Origin: Chitinibacter sp046530675
GTDB lineage: Bacteria; Pseudomonadota; Gammaproteobacteria; Burkholderiales; Chitinibacteraceae
Length of the DNA stretch: 64,000 bases
Reading direction: 5' to 3'
NCBI RefSeq assembly: GCF_046530675.1
Contig: NZ_CP172558.1
Coordinates: 248,001-312,000, forward strand
Part shown: piece by piece, positions 39,701 through 47,699 of the stretch
How positions within the stretch are numbered: the first letter of the stretch is position 1
Layout: each line of letters begins with the position of its first letter
The notes under the pieces: model-generated
Database searches by the model: none
What the model was told of the DNA's origin: nothing
Seen by the model: only the letters and a program-made list of their open reading frames with translations
Translations under genes and position numbers: made by a program

Positions 39701-39906
39701 AGCGGAAAGCTGATCAGTTGCTCGACTTCTTCCGGCGCCATGCCACCGGCTTCGGTCATGATGCTCACAGTCGGCTTGTTCAGATCCGGAAACACATCGA
39801 CCGGCATTTTGCTGGCGGTATATGCGCCATACAGCAGCATGACCAGCGCCAGAGCCAGAACAAACAGCCGGTTTTTCAGGCTGTGATTCACTATCCAGTT
39901 AAACAT
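36706..39906 (-). CDS. Heavy-metal efflux RND transporter (CusA/CzcA family)
   Basis: The inner-membrane proton-driven pump of a tripartite metal exporter. 1,066 residues with the RND layout: TM1 at 13-31, a large periplasmic loop, six helices from about 335 to 495, a second loop and six further helices from about 860. Family markers are MPVDVFPDLNKPTVSI, GELVDDALVDVENILRRL in TM4 (proton-relay acidic residues) and GGLISSTLLDTLLTPLMF near the end. Residues about 505-521 (RPAPLTLSPQGRGG) are encoded by a palindromic repeat. It belongs with the adaptor gene upstream and with the TolC-like gene. Copper or silver is the most likely substrate from the oxidase and DUF411 neighbours, but zinc, cobalt or cadmium cannot be excluded. 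Confidence 0.92.
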   Translation of the reverse strand: MFNWIVNHSLKNRLFVLALALVMLLYGAYTASKMPVDVFPDLNKPTVSIMTEAGGMAPEEVEQLISFPLETALNGMPGVTRVRSVSGVGLSIVYAEFAWGSDIYRNRQLVAERLAEVKAQLPAGISPAMGPISSVMGEIMLIAFPIAAEQGDGLQSMAVREYVDFVLRPRLLSIPGVAQVIPIGGEVRQFRVEPDSAMMAQLSIGYDDIEKALSGFAGNTSGGYLEQNAREYLIRNMGRTTRLADMQNLALKVVNGQPILLKQVANVKFAPAFKRGDAGFGGKAAVIVSVQKQPNADSIALTQQIEKALTSLSASLPAGISKPQISFRQADFIEASIDNVSEALRDGALMVALVLFAFLMNGRTTLISLTAIPLSLAVTFLVFKALGLSVNVMTLGGLAIAIGELVDDALVDVENILRRLKENQPQGVVATIKVIAKACNEVRSGVVVATLVVVLVFVPLFALPGIEGRLFAPLGVAYITSILASLLVALTVTPVMSYFLLGDVFSRPAPLTLSPQGRGGFLASVGRVFTRLRQIQHGDSALVSWLKRWDARVLQASFAHVKPALLAAGLLLVLAIASLPFLPRAFLPAFNEGTLTVSLLLNPGTSLSEANRVGALAERLIAQVPEVKSVGRRTGRAELDEHAEGVHSSEIDVDLQRTGAARSREVIMADIRARLAALPATTTVGQPISHRLDHLLSGVRAQIALKIYGDDLDTLRAQAAGLREKLAGIEGLTDLQIEKQVLIPQLKVQLDYDRAAQLGVAPGSLLKTLEALTEGDTVAQVIDQNKRFDLVIRLPDAARDAAGLANILIDTPHGKVPLSQVASIEESDGPNQIGRENGRRRIVISANTDGRDMSQIIGQIRSLLAENALAEGYFASLEGQFQAQEDATRLIAGLSLLSLLLIFMVLYTRYQSAVLAGMIMANIPMALIGSVIAMWLSGITLSVASMVGFITLTGIATRNGILKVSHYINLCKFEGEVFGQPMIIRGSLERLTPVLMTALTAALALTPLLFAADAPGKEILHPVAVVIFGGLISSTLLDTLLTPLMFWLFGEKPLQRLLDDQTETTY
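38344..38392. repeat. GC-rich palindromic repeat inside the RND pump gene
   Basis: Contains CCCTCGCCCCTGCGGGGAGA and then GGGTTAGGGGAGCGGGGCGAG. This class of repeat is normally intergenic in proteobacteria. Here it is in frame and adds about 16 residues to a cytoplasmic loop. Confidence 0.75.
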
Positions 39907-39929
39907 TTTTTATCCTTTCAACCCACGCC

Positions 39930-40078
39930 TGAGAGTGAGGTCTAAAAAGTAGCGAACGAGCGTCAGAGCTGATCGGCCGGAACGCAGCAACCGGAATGTA
40001 CACAGGTACATGAGGATTGCGAGTACCGCCCGAACGGCTATCACGGGATGTGCAGCACTTTTAAGCCCACTCTCACCG
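39930..40078. repeat. Long hairpin repeat between adaptor and pump genes (divergent copy 3)
   Basis: Outer arms TGAGAGTGAGGTCTAAAAAG and CTTTTAAGCCCACTCTCA pair imperfectly, and the centre (TGTACACAGGTACATGAGG) resembles the CAGTACAGGTAGTACGG centre of the other two copies. It starts at the adaptor stop region and ends before the pump ribosome-binding site. Confidence 0.68.
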
Positions 40079-41176
40079 GATTTGGTTGACCAAATTCGCA
40101 CCTTGCGTAACGACACGACTTCCGGCCTTCAATGAAGTGATCAGCACGTTTTTGCCATCGAGCGGCATCACGCCCACTGGCACGGCGCGCAAGACCTGTG
40201 ACTGTTCAAGCAACCACACCACCGGTTGATTAGCCGAATCCCTGACCACACAGGCGGCAGGCAGTATCACGCCGCTGTGCACCTCGCGCGTCTGGACGAC
40301 GATTTTGACGACTTGGCCCAGCGCCAGAGGCAGCGTTTCGAGTGGCGCAAACAGCAGCGGCAAAGCGCCATCGCGCAAAACACTCGCACCACCCAGATAG
40401 CGCAATTGGCTGCCCTGCAATGCAGCCGAATCAATCTGCCGGGTCAGCGCCGGATCGTAAGCCAGCGCTTCGATCTGTAAGCCTTTCGGGTCTATGACTT
40501 CAAACAGCACCATTCCCGGATCGACCATCTGACCGTTGATCACATTGCTCGACGCCAGCACACCGTTGACCGGCGAGCGCAAGGCCTCGCCCGCACCAGC
40601 TTGCAACAGCGCCGCAGCGCGGGTACGCGCTGCGCTCAGCTCAGCCGCTGCCGCTTCGATCTCCTTGCGCGGCACACTGCCTGCCAGCTCTTGCAAACGG
40701 GAATAATTTTGCTCGGCCAATTTGAGTTTGCTACGCACATCGCCCAGCTCGGCCTGTTGCTGTGCGGCTTCAAAACCGCTTTGCGAGGGCTTCACCCAGG
40801 CCAGAATCTGGCCTTTTTTCACGGCACTGCCGAGCATGGGCAGACCGGTTTGAGGCGCAGCAATCCGGCCGCCACTGCTGGGCTGGATTCGTGCGCCCCG
40901 ATTGGGGTCCATCACCACATGGCCGTTCAGTTCAATCGATTTGGCCGCGCTGGCTTGCACCGCCAGCCGGGTACGAATTCCCAGCTGATATTGCGTCGCC
41001 TTGGGCAGATAGACGCGACCATCGGGCAAACGTTGTGGCTTATTGCCTGCCACACCGACAGTCACTGCGTTTTCCGGATGAGCGTGGTCTTCACCGCCAT
41101 GCGCCAGCGCGTTGCCGCTCAGTAACAGGATCAGGTTCGCGATCAGAATGAGCGATGAAGCAATGAATTTATGCAT
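40073..41176 (-). CDS. Metal efflux periplasmic adaptor (CusB/HlyD family)
   Basis: 367 residues, the membrane-fusion protein linking pump and outer-membrane channel. A signal peptide (about 1-25) is followed immediately by a His/Asp-rich motif (AHGGEDHAHPE), likely a metal-binding entry site. Then come a barrel strand (VVMDPNRGARIQPSSGGRI), the lipoyl half (GLPMLGSAVKKGQILAWVKP), a short alpha-hairpin (about 135-200, QQAELGDVRSKLKLAEQNY) and the second lipoyl half LRSPVNGVLASS. It overlaps the upstream gene by 8 bases. A 166-base gap containing a hairpin repeat separates it from the pump gene. Confidence 0.9.
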   Translation of the reverse strand: MHKFIASSLILIANLILLLSGNALAHGGEDHAHPENAVTVGVAGNKPQRLPDGRVYLPKATQYQLGIRTRLAVQASAAKSIELNGHVVMDPNRGARIQPSSGGRIAAPQTGLPMLGSAVKKGQILAWVKPSQSGFEAAQQQAELGDVRSKLKLAEQNYSRLQELAGSVPRKEIEAAAAELSAARTRAAALLQAGAGEALRSPVNGVLASSNVINGQMVDPGMVLFEVIDPKGLQIEALAYDPALTRQIDSAALQGSQLRYLGGASVLRDGALPLLFAPLETLPLALGQVVKIVVQTREVHSGVILPAACVVRDSANQPVVWLLEQSQVLRAVPVGVMPLDGKNVLITSLKAGSRVVTQGANLVNQIR

Positions 41177-41732
41177 GATGTTTTCCCTTGCGACGACGCA
41201 GTATCACGACGAGAACGATCAAGGCGGCAACAGTGCCAAGCCCGGCGCCGACGGCGATCAATGTGTTCGATGACCTGCTTGCGGTGATGGCTGAGATGGC
41301 GGGCGGCGCAGCGACTTTCAGCGTGGCGTCGAGTAGGTCGGATTGCTCGCCGGCGATAATGGTGAATGCCAGTGCGTGCTCACCCGCTTGGGCGAGCGCA
41401 GCGGCGGAAACCCGATAAACGCCGTCTCCCGCCCCGGACACCGGTTTAAGTCTGGCCTTGAATGCACCACTCTCGATTTCAATTTCGGCATTGGCAACCG
41501 GGCTATTGTCGGCAAACCGGTTGAGGTAAACGGTTAGCGTTTCGCCTTCGATGCTGGCGAGCAATTCAAAATCAGGCGATTGCGCGCTGGTCTGAATCAA
41601 ACCGGCTTGCACAGAAACTGACTCGGAATGCGGCGACTCGGAATGCGGCTGACCGCCGTGATCTTCATCGCCATGCGCCCAAGATACCGAGCCAAGTATC
41701 AGCCCAAAGATCAATACTAACAATTGCTTCAT
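41169..41732 (-). CDS. Membrane-anchored periplasmic protein with His-rich N-terminus (YtkA-like)
   Basis: 187 residues. A signal peptide (about 1-19) is followed by AHGDEDHGGQPHSESPHSE, parallel to the His-rich start of the adaptor encoded just downstream. The body is a beta-sandwich-like domain (LTVYLNRFADNSPVANAEIE, ARLKPVSGAGDGVYRV), reminiscent of YtkA/FixH-type domains. A C-terminal membrane helix (about 157-178, AVGAGLGTVAALIVLVVIL) and RRRKGKHH anchor follow. It overlaps tolC by 4 bases and the adaptor by 8, so it is clearly part of the pump operon; a role in metal capture for the pump is inferred. Confidence 0.72.
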   Translation of the reverse strand: MKQLLVLIFGLILGSVSWAHGDEDHGGQPHSESPHSESVSVQAGLIQTSAQSPDFELLASIEGETLTVYLNRFADNSPVANAEIEIESGAFKARLKPVSGAGDGVYRVSAAALAQAGEHALAFTIIAGEQSDLLDATLKVAAPPAISAITASRSSNTLIAVGAGLGTVAALIVLVVILRRRKGKHHA

Positions 41733-42934
41733 GGTAATACCCCCATGACTTGTAAATAACGAGAGCGTGTACGCCCCAATTCGAGCCGGGCACGCTGCGT
41801 CGCAAACTCGCTGTCTAGATAATCAATTTGTGCATTCAGAAAAGCCGCCAACCCGATCTGTCCGGCTTTGTAGCTGCGCTGTTGCCATTGCCACGACTCA
41901 GCCGCCAGTTTTTGCCGCTGTTCAAACAGCGCCAGTGCGCGCTCGCTGTGCTGCATCGCCTGCAGGCTAGTCGCTTGCTGCGCGGCAACTAGCTGTTGGG
42001 TGCGTTGCATTGCCGTTTGCACGGCAATCAGCTCGCTATTGGCGCTGGCGATCTGCACTTGTGTACGCCCATCGCTGCCGAAAGGGATTTTGATCGCCAG
42101 CTTGCCCAGATGCTGATAAAGCTCGGTTTGCGAGCCGCGTTCGCGCGTCAGCGTCACCGCCAGCTCGGGCGCTGCGCGAGTATCGCTTTGCGCCTGAATC
42201 AGCTGGGCACGAGCCAGCGCTTGCTGCGCGCTTAATTGTTGCAACTGGGGATGATGGGCAGCGCTCAAATCGGCCGATACGACTTCATCTTCATCCGGCA
42301 GGGCAAGCTGATGATCGCCCAGCAAAGCCTGAAATTGCCGCTCGGCATCGACGGCGCTTTGCTGCGCCTGCTGTTCGCCCAGTCGCACCTGTAACAGCGC
42401 GTTTTGTGCCAGATTGAAATCGAGCGGCGCAATATCGCCCGATTTCAAACGACGCGCGGCATCGTCGGCCAGTTTTTGTAGAGCCGCCACTTTGCTGCTG
42501 GCCAGCTGCGCATCATGCTGTGCCAGCCGCGCAGTCCAGACGGCTTCGCGCAGCTCGCCCGCCAATTGCCAACGCTGATGCAGTAATTGCTGCTGATCAA
42601 AATCCGCACTGGCCTTGAGCTGAGTATAAAGACGCTCTTTTTGCCCCCATTGCCACAGTGGAATCCCTAGCTCGGCCTCGTATTCACGCGCACCAAAAGA
42701 CGGCGCATCCCGCTGCTCCAGCGAGGATTTGCCGGAAATAGCGAGTGTTAAAGGTTCAGGCGTTAAGGCCTGGGCATTGTGCAAAGCAAGATCAGCCTTG
42801 CTTTGCTGAGCCGCCAACAAGGGCGCATCCAGCGCCGTAGCCAGCTCAAACGCCTGCCTGATTGTTGCCGCGTGCAGCGGCATTGCAATCAATACGCCGC
42901 ACAATAGCGACGAATGAAATCGTTTCGATTGCAT
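41729..42934 (-). CDS. Outer-membrane efflux channel protein (TolC/CusC family)
   Basis: 401 residues with a signal peptide (about 1-22) and the OEP duplicated alpha-helical hairpins, rich in Ala, Gln and Leu (QSKADLALHNAQAL, ARAQLIQAQSDTRAAPELAV). It would form the trimeric outer-membrane duct for the RND pump. It has no lipobox Cys, unlike E. coli CusC. It begins the overlapping run tolC-ytkA-like-adaptor, with the pump next. The upstream 166 bases (42935-43100) hold no feature I can support except the presumed promoter. Confidence 0.88.
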   Translation of the reverse strand: MQSKRFHSSLLCGVLIAMPLHAATIRQAFELATALDAPLLAAQQSKADLALHNAQALTPEPLTLAISGKSSLEQRDAPSFGAREYEAELGIPLWQWGQKERLYTQLKASADFDQQQLLHQRWQLAGELREAVWTARLAQHDAQLASSKVAALQKLADDAARRLKSGDIAPLDFNLAQNALLQVRLGEQQAQQSAVDAERQFQALLGDHQLALPDEDEVVSADLSAAHHPQLQQLSAQQALARAQLIQAQSDTRAAPELAVTLTRERGSQTELYQHLGKLAIKIPFGSDGRTQVQIASANSELIAVQTAMQRTQQLVAAQQATSLQAMQHSERALALFEQRQKLAAESWQWQQRSYKAGQIGLAAFLNAQIDYLDSEFATQRARLELGRTRSRYLQVMGVLP

Positions 42935-43100
42935 CTGAAGTAACCTGTCATCGTTGATAGAACGTGATTCCTCGTGGGTCTTCGTACAGGACGATGAGCC
43001 GGGGGAATATCGGATGAACAGGCAGTTAAAACCGTAGCGAGGACCGCGCCAGCAGATTTCAAGTCTCGCAGCAGTTTTTCAACGGCCTGTCAGGATGAAA

Positions 43101-43490
43101 TCAGACGCGTGATCGGGGGGGATCTTCGAGCGGGGAGATGCTGAGACTCGCCAGCGCAGTCACCGGCTGGCAGACAAAGACAGCAGAAATCGGAACAAGG
43201 GCGGTAAAACTCAAACCGATCAGAGCCGAGCTTGGCATGGCTTGGCATGCTTTAATGCAGTCATTTTGTGGAACGGTATCGTGCAGATGTTCCTGTAGCT
43301 GGCCGAATAAGCCCTGATGCAAATGCACGGTGCTGTGCGCCGAAGCAGGCGATAGCGAATCAGAATGGGAAGCCGCCTGATGACGATGACTGCTTTGCTG
43401 CGCTGCATGCGCAGGCATTTGTGCCAGCACGGTATTAACCGGCAGCACAATGGTCATGACACAGAAAAAGAAAAATCGCAGCATTCGCAT
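43101..43490 (-). CDS. Small His-rich exported protein, function unknown
   Basis: 129 residues. A signal peptide (MRMLRFFFFCVMTIVLPVNT, cleavage near VLA) is followed by a His/Ser/Gln-rich stretch (HAAQQSSHRHQAASHSDS, then HSTVHLHQGLFGQLQEHLHD), then DCIKACQAMPSSA with two Cys and a Met. A hydrophobic stretch follows (about 90-115). The composition fits a periplasmic metal-binding protein. It is upstream of the TolC gene on the same strand and probably belongs to the metal cluster. A start at the third codon is also possible. No named family is recognised. Confidence 0.6.
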   Translation of the reverse strand: MRMLRFFFFCVMTIVLPVNTVLAQMPAHAAQQSSHRHQAASHSDSLSPASAHSTVHLHQGLFGQLQEHLHDTVPQNDCIKACQAMPSSALIGLSFTALVPISAVFVCQPVTALASLSISPLEDPPRSRV

Positions 43491-43532
43491 CGCATCAGCT
43501 TAACAGTAATCCGGACTTTACGTAAACAGTAC

Positions 43533-44276
43533 TTATGGCAGCCAATAAAAGTAGCCGCTCAGCACCAGCGACAAAATCAGCGAGGTCAGAACCCCATTCA
43601 GCCCCATTGCCAGCGCAGCAAAAGCCCCTGTGATCTCGGACATTTGCAAGGCACGAGAAGTTCCCACGCCGTGCGCGGCGACGCCCATCGCAAAGCCCTG
43701 CGCGATTTCATCGTCGATGCGCAAAAGTCTAAATAGCGGGGCTGCAAGCACGGCGCCACAAATCCCGGTCAGAATGACAAAACCGGCCGCCAGTGACACA
43801 TTGCCGCCCGCATGCTGAGCCAGAGCGATTGCAATCGGCGTCGTCACCGATTTGGGCGCAATCGACACGATCATTTGCGGCGACAATCCCAGTGCGTAGG
43901 CAATCAGCATTCCCGACAAAATACCGACCAGCGAACCGACAAGCAGCGCAATCAGCAGCGGGGCAAAATAGCGCCTGATGTGCGGCAAATTAGCGTACAG
44001 CGGCACGGCCAGCGCTACGGTCGCAGGCCCGAGCAAGAGATGCAGCGGATAGGCGCCGGCAAAATATTGCGAATAACTCACGCCGCCATACTGCAGTATT
44101 GCAATCAGCAGCAACACAGCAAGCAGCACCGGATGCAGCAAGGACTGCGCCCAGGCCAGGCCGCGACTGCGCCGGAAAATCTGTTCGCTCAAAGCATAAA
44201 CGGCCAGCGTCAAACCCAGCCAGAACAAAGGCGTCAGGTAGTGCCAGACTGTCAATCCGTTCCAGCTCCAGTTCAT
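43533..44276 (-). CDS. lrgB: LrgB/CidB family membrane protein
   Basis: 247 residues with about 6-8 membrane helices. The family signature IAPKSVTTPIAIAL is near residue 140, followed by GVAAHGVGTSRAL near 198, both strongly conserved in LrgB/CidB/YohK. In bacteria these proteins work with LrgA/CidA-type partners and have been linked to murein hydrolase control and, in some species, to pyruvate or glycolate transport. The ATG overlaps the stop of the lrgA-like gene by 4 bases, so the two form a coupled pair. Confidence 0.9.
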   Translation of the reverse strand: MNWSWNGLTVWHYLTPLFWLGLTLAVYALSEQIFRRSRGLAWAQSLLHPVLLAVLLLIAILQYGGVSYSQYFAGAYPLHLLLGPATVALAVPLYANLPHIRRYFAPLLIALLVGSLVGILSGMLIAYALGLSPQMIVSIAPKSVTTPIAIALAQHAGGNVSLAAGFVILTGICGAVLAAPLFRLLRIDDEIAQGFAMGVAAHGVGTSRALQMSEITGAFAALAMGLNGVLTSLILSLVLSGYFYWLP

Positions 44277-44641
44277 GAAATTTTGTCCTGAGAGGTCGCT
44301 GTTTTATTGCGCCGCAACAGCCATTGCAGCACCAGCGCAGTGACTCCCATTGTGATCAGCGTTGAAACAACCATAGTCAGCAGCAAAGCCAGCCCGTGTT
44401 CGCTGATTTCCTTGCTCAGTGTCATCAAACCGACGCCAGCAGGAACAAATAACAGCCCGAGATAACGCAACAAACGGGAAGCAAAATCAGCCACTCGTCG
44501 GTCACAACCGCGCCGAAAAACAGCAAAAATGACGCACAGCAACATGCCAAGCACAGGCCCCGGAATCGATAAAGAGAGCAGCCGTGTAAGCGCTTCGCCG
44601 GCGAAAAGCGCGCCAAATATGATGCTCGCGCCATATAGCAT
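44273..44641 (-). CDS. lrgA: LrgA/CidA family holin-like membrane protein
   Basis: 122 residues with four predicted membrane helices. The LrgA signature LSIPGPVLGMLLCVIF is near residues 23-38, and LLFVPAGVGLMTL near 67-79, both typical of the CidA/LrgA/YohJ family. First gene of the lrgAB pair. A 168-base divergent gap separates it from a small plus-strand gene. Confidence 0.9.
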   Translation of the reverse strand: MLYGASIIFGALFAGEALTRLLSLSIPGPVLGMLLCVIFAVFRRGCDRRVADFASRLLRYLGLLFVPAGVGLMTLSKEISEHGLALLLTMVVSTLITMGVTALVLQWLLRRNKTATSQDKIS

Positions 44642-44809
44642 TGCACGATCTCCTTTTTCTTACGGGTGTAAGCAAAGATTCAAGTCATGATCAGCAAATG
44701 TCAATTCAAACAACCACTTATCAGTAAGCACTTCAACTCATAGCAACGTCACATTAGTGTTAAAAATCGAAGTTACATTTGACTTGTTTTCAACCCCAGA
44801 GGTATTGCC

Positions 44810-45013
44810 ATGCACAGACCCAACTATGGCTCGACGCCGTATGACTGGCTGTATGAATTGCCAGATCATGACCTTGAAGCACTCGAATATGGCTTGCATG
44901 AATTGATCAGGCAGCGCCCCAGTGCTTTTTCAGTCTTCAAAGCTCACTCGATGCGTGAAGCGATTGAATGCATTTTGTTTGATCGCCAGCAGAGCCGACG
45001 ACGCTATGCATAA
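44810..45013 (+). CDS. Small conserved-looking protein, function unknown
   Basis: 67 residues, soluble, with acidic and basic patches (YDWLYELPDHDLEALEYGLH, then HSMREAIECILFDRQQSRRR). The ATG has AGAGG 6 bases upstream and the gene ends before its own terminator, so it has the full layout of a single-gene unit. No family recognised. Its helical, charged make-up would fit a small regulatory or binding protein, but that is only a description. Confidence 0.6.
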   Translation: MHRPNYGSTPYDWLYELPDHDLEALEYGLHELIRQRPSAFSVFKAHSMREAIECILFDRQQSRRRYA

Positions 45014-45039
45014 AGCAACTGAAACGACCTCACCACCCC

Positions 45040-45069
45040 AAGCCCGATCCAGTCGGGCTTGTGTTTTTT
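45040..45069. terminator. Rho-independent terminator after the small gene
   Basis: AAGCCCGA-TCCAG-TCGGGCTT (45040-45060) then GTGTTTTTT on the plus strand. The murI stop codon on the opposite strand touches the T-run. Confidence 0.82.
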
Positions 45070-45877
45070 AAAGCTGGGTCAGTTCAATCTTGCCCAGACT
45101 GCGCCCCAGAAAACGCTCGCCGATGGTTTGAAATTTCACCGGCAGGTCGGTCACGACAAAGCGGTATTCGGGCATCGTATGCGCCGGATTGGCCAGACCG
45201 CTGCTTTGCAGAATTTCAGCCGTCTGATCGGCAATCGACAGCGCCGAATCAACCAGTTGCATCCGGTTTCCACAAACGTCGAGCAGTAGCGGTTTGATCA
45301 GCGGGTAATGCGTACATCCCAGCACCAGCGTATCAATCGATTCAACAAAAACCGGTTTGAGGTATTCCTGTGCGGTCAGCCGGGTGACGGCATGATCGAG
45401 CCAGCCCTCTTCGACCAGCGGAACAAACAGCGGGCAAGCTTGTGAATAAACGCGCGTTGCCGGGTTGAGCTGATGGATCGCACGTGCATAGGCATTCGAA
45501 TTGATCGTCGTCGGCGTACCGATGACGCCGATGCCGCCCGTTTTGGTGTGCGCTACGGCATTTTTAGCGCCGGCTTCGATAACGTCGAGCACCGGAACGC
45601 GCGCCGAAGCACGCACTTTGTCAGCGGCGACCGCTGCCATCGTATTGCAGGCAATGATCAGCATTTTGACCTGCTGCTGCTGCAAAAAATTGGCAATCTG
45701 CTGCGTGTAATGTTCGATCGTCGCGACCGATTTCACGCCGTAGGGAACGCGCGCGGTATCGCCAAAATAAATGATATTTTCAAACGGCAATCGATCCATC
45801 AGCGCGCGTACGACAGTCAAACCACCTACGCCGGAATCAAAAACGCCAATCGGATGTGAAGGAAGAGATGGTTGCAT
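45068..45877 (-). CDS. murI: Glutamate racemase
   Basis: Makes D-glutamate for peptidoglycan. 269 residues from the ATG at 45877, which starts the family N-terminus (HPIGVFDSGVGGLTV). Two catalytic Cys motifs are intact: IIACNTMAA near residue 72 and VLGCTHYPLI near 185; the substrate loops FGDTARVPYG and TPTTINS are present. It is preceded on the same strand by the SulP gene 76 bases away and convergent with the small plus-strand gene. Confidence 0.96.
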   Translation of the reverse strand: MQPSLPSHPIGVFDSGVGGLTVVRALMDRLPFENIIYFGDTARVPYGVKSVATIEHYTQQIANFLQQQQVKMLIIACNTMAAVAADKVRASARVPVLDVIEAGAKNAVAHTKTGGIGVIGTPTTINSNAYARAIHQLNPATRVYSQACPLFVPLVEEGWLDHAVTRLTAQEYLKPVFVESIDTLVLGCTHYPLIKPLLLDVCGNRMQLVDSALSIADQTAEILQSSGLANPAHTMPEYRFVVTDLPVKFQTIGERFLGRSLGKIELTQL

Positions 45878-45952
45878 GGCAAAATCGGCCGAAGTCGGCG
45901 ATCTGGAGAAAAACGCCATTCTACCCGCACCTGAGCAAATAGGCAGCGGCGA

Positions 45953-47620
45953 TTATTCCCGATATAGAGATTGACTCAGACCATCAGCCCGGTTGATCGC
46001 CGCCGCCAGCGTTGGCAGCAGGTTTTCTGCTTTCAGCGTGCTCAAGAGGCCTGAGCGCTGTAACCGTGCATCCACCGTGGCATTGGCTTCGCACAGGATT
46101 ACGACGACGCCGCGTTGCTGCAAACTGGCAATCACTTCTTCGAGCGTCTGCAAGCCGGTCATATCGATAAACGGAACGCGCAACAGCCGGATAATCAGCA
46201 CGACAGGGTCGGTGTGTGTGCTTTGCAGTGCACGTTGAAAATTCTCGACTGCGCCAAAGAAAAATGGTCCTTCGATTGAGTAAACCAGCACGCCCTTGGG
46301 CAAACTCATCATGCCCTGGCTCAGCAAATCCATCGCCAGTGTTTTTTCATCTTGCGGTGCGACTTCAACCGCCGCGGCCATTTTGCGCAAGAAGTACATT
46401 GTCGCCAGAATCACGCCGATATTGACCGCAACGACCAGATCGGCAAATACCGTCAACAAAAAAGTGATCAGCAAAATCGCGACATCGGCACGCGGCGCGT
46501 GGCTCAACATATGGATGAAATGTTTGGCTTCGCTCATATTCCACGCGACGACAAACAGAATGGCCGCCAGCACGGCCAATGGAATGCTCGCTGCCAGCGG
46601 CGCGAGGATCAGCAAAATCAGCAGCAACACGATCGAATGCACAATCGATGCCAGCGGGCTATTGCCGCCATTGCGGATATTGGTCGCGGTACGCGCAATC
46701 GCACCGGTCGCGGCAAAACCGCCAAACAGCGGGATCAGCATATTGGCCAGCCCCTGCCCGACCAGCTCCTGATTCGAGTCATGCCGCGTTCCTGCCATGC
46801 CGTCGGCGACGACGGCCGACAGCAGCGATTCGATTGCGCCGAGCATTGCAATGGTAAACGCCGGGCCGATTAGCTCAAGCAGACGCGCCAGCGTTATATC
46901 GGGCCAGGCAAAATTGGGCAAACCTTGCGGAATACCGCCAAAAGCCGAGCCTATCGTTGCCACACCATCAAACTGCCCCAGATATTGCAGTAAAGTCACG
47001 ACGAGCATCGCGACGAGCGGCCCGGGCAGTTTTTTCAGATATGGAATATGCGGGTTGATCAGCAGCAAAAACAAGCCCAGTGCCGCCAGAGCACTCGTTG
47101 CCGGATGCAGTTGCGGCAAGCTTTGCAGCATCAGCCAGAGCTTTTGATGAAAATGCGCCGCTTGCGAGCCAGGGCTTGCTATCCCGAAAAAAGCCGGCCA
47201 TTGCCCGACCCAGATAATCACGCCGATACCGGCGGTGAAACCGACAATCACCGGCGACGGAATAAATTTGATGACCGCACCGAGCTTGGCCAGCCCCATC
47301 AAAAGCAGAATCAAGCCGGCCATCATCGTCGCAATTTCAAGCCCGACAATGCCATGCTCGGCGGTAATGGTCGCCAGAATTGCGATAAATGCGCCGGTAG
47401 GTCCGGCGATCTGCACCCGGCTGCCGCCGCACAATCCGACGACGATTCCGGCAATCAGCGCGGTGTAAATGCCCTGCTCCGGCTTGGCACCGCTGGCAAT
47501 TGCAAATGCCATCGCCAGTGGCAAAGCAACGACGCCAACCACCACGCCGGCAATCAAATTAGGTAAGATGTGCTGCCGCTGTAGCAAACCCGCTTTTTTC
47601 GCTTCCCAGATCGCAATCAT
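45953..47620 (-). CDS. SulP family anion transporter with STAS domain
   Basis: 555 residues. The membrane part (about 20-420) begins LPNLIAGVVVGVVALPLAMAFAIASG, the SulP consensus, followed by IYTALIAGIVVGLCGGSRVQIAGPTGAFI. The C-terminal STAS domain (about 440-540) carries VPFIDMTGLQTLEEVIASL. SulP proteins carry sulphate, bicarbonate or dicarboxylates; the substrate cannot be decided here, and no sulphate-assimilation or carbonic-anhydrase gene is adjacent. It diverges from the spermidine-synthase-like gene. Confidence 0.9.
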   Translation of the reverse strand: MIAIWEAKKAGLLQRQHILPNLIAGVVVGVVALPLAMAFAIASGAKPEQGIYTALIAGIVVGLCGGSRVQIAGPTGAFIAILATITAEHGIVGLEIATMMAGLILLLMGLAKLGAVIKFIPSPVIVGFTAGIGVIIWVGQWPAFFGIASPGSQAAHFHQKLWLMLQSLPQLHPATSALAALGLFLLLINPHIPYLKKLPGPLVAMLVVTLLQYLGQFDGVATIGSAFGGIPQGLPNFAWPDITLARLLELIGPAFTIAMLGAIESLLSAVVADGMAGTRHDSNQELVGQGLANMLIPLFGGFAATGAIARTATNIRNGGNSPLASIVHSIVLLLILLILAPLAASIPLAVLAAILFVVAWNMSEAKHFIHMLSHAPRADVAILLITFLLTVFADLVVAVNIGVILATMYFLRKMAAAVEVAPQDEKTLAMDLLSQGMMSLPKGVLVYSIEGPFFFGAVENFQRALQSTHTDPVVLIIRLLRVPFIDMTGLQTLEEVIASLQQRGVVVILCEANATVDARLQRSGLLSTLKAENLLPTLAAAINRADGLSQSLYRE

Positions 47621-47699
47621 TTGTCGCCGCTCGTGACTTCTTCAGCTCAGTGTAGCGCTGCAGAACGAGGCAGGACAAATCGGCGCAATTTTAGACACC

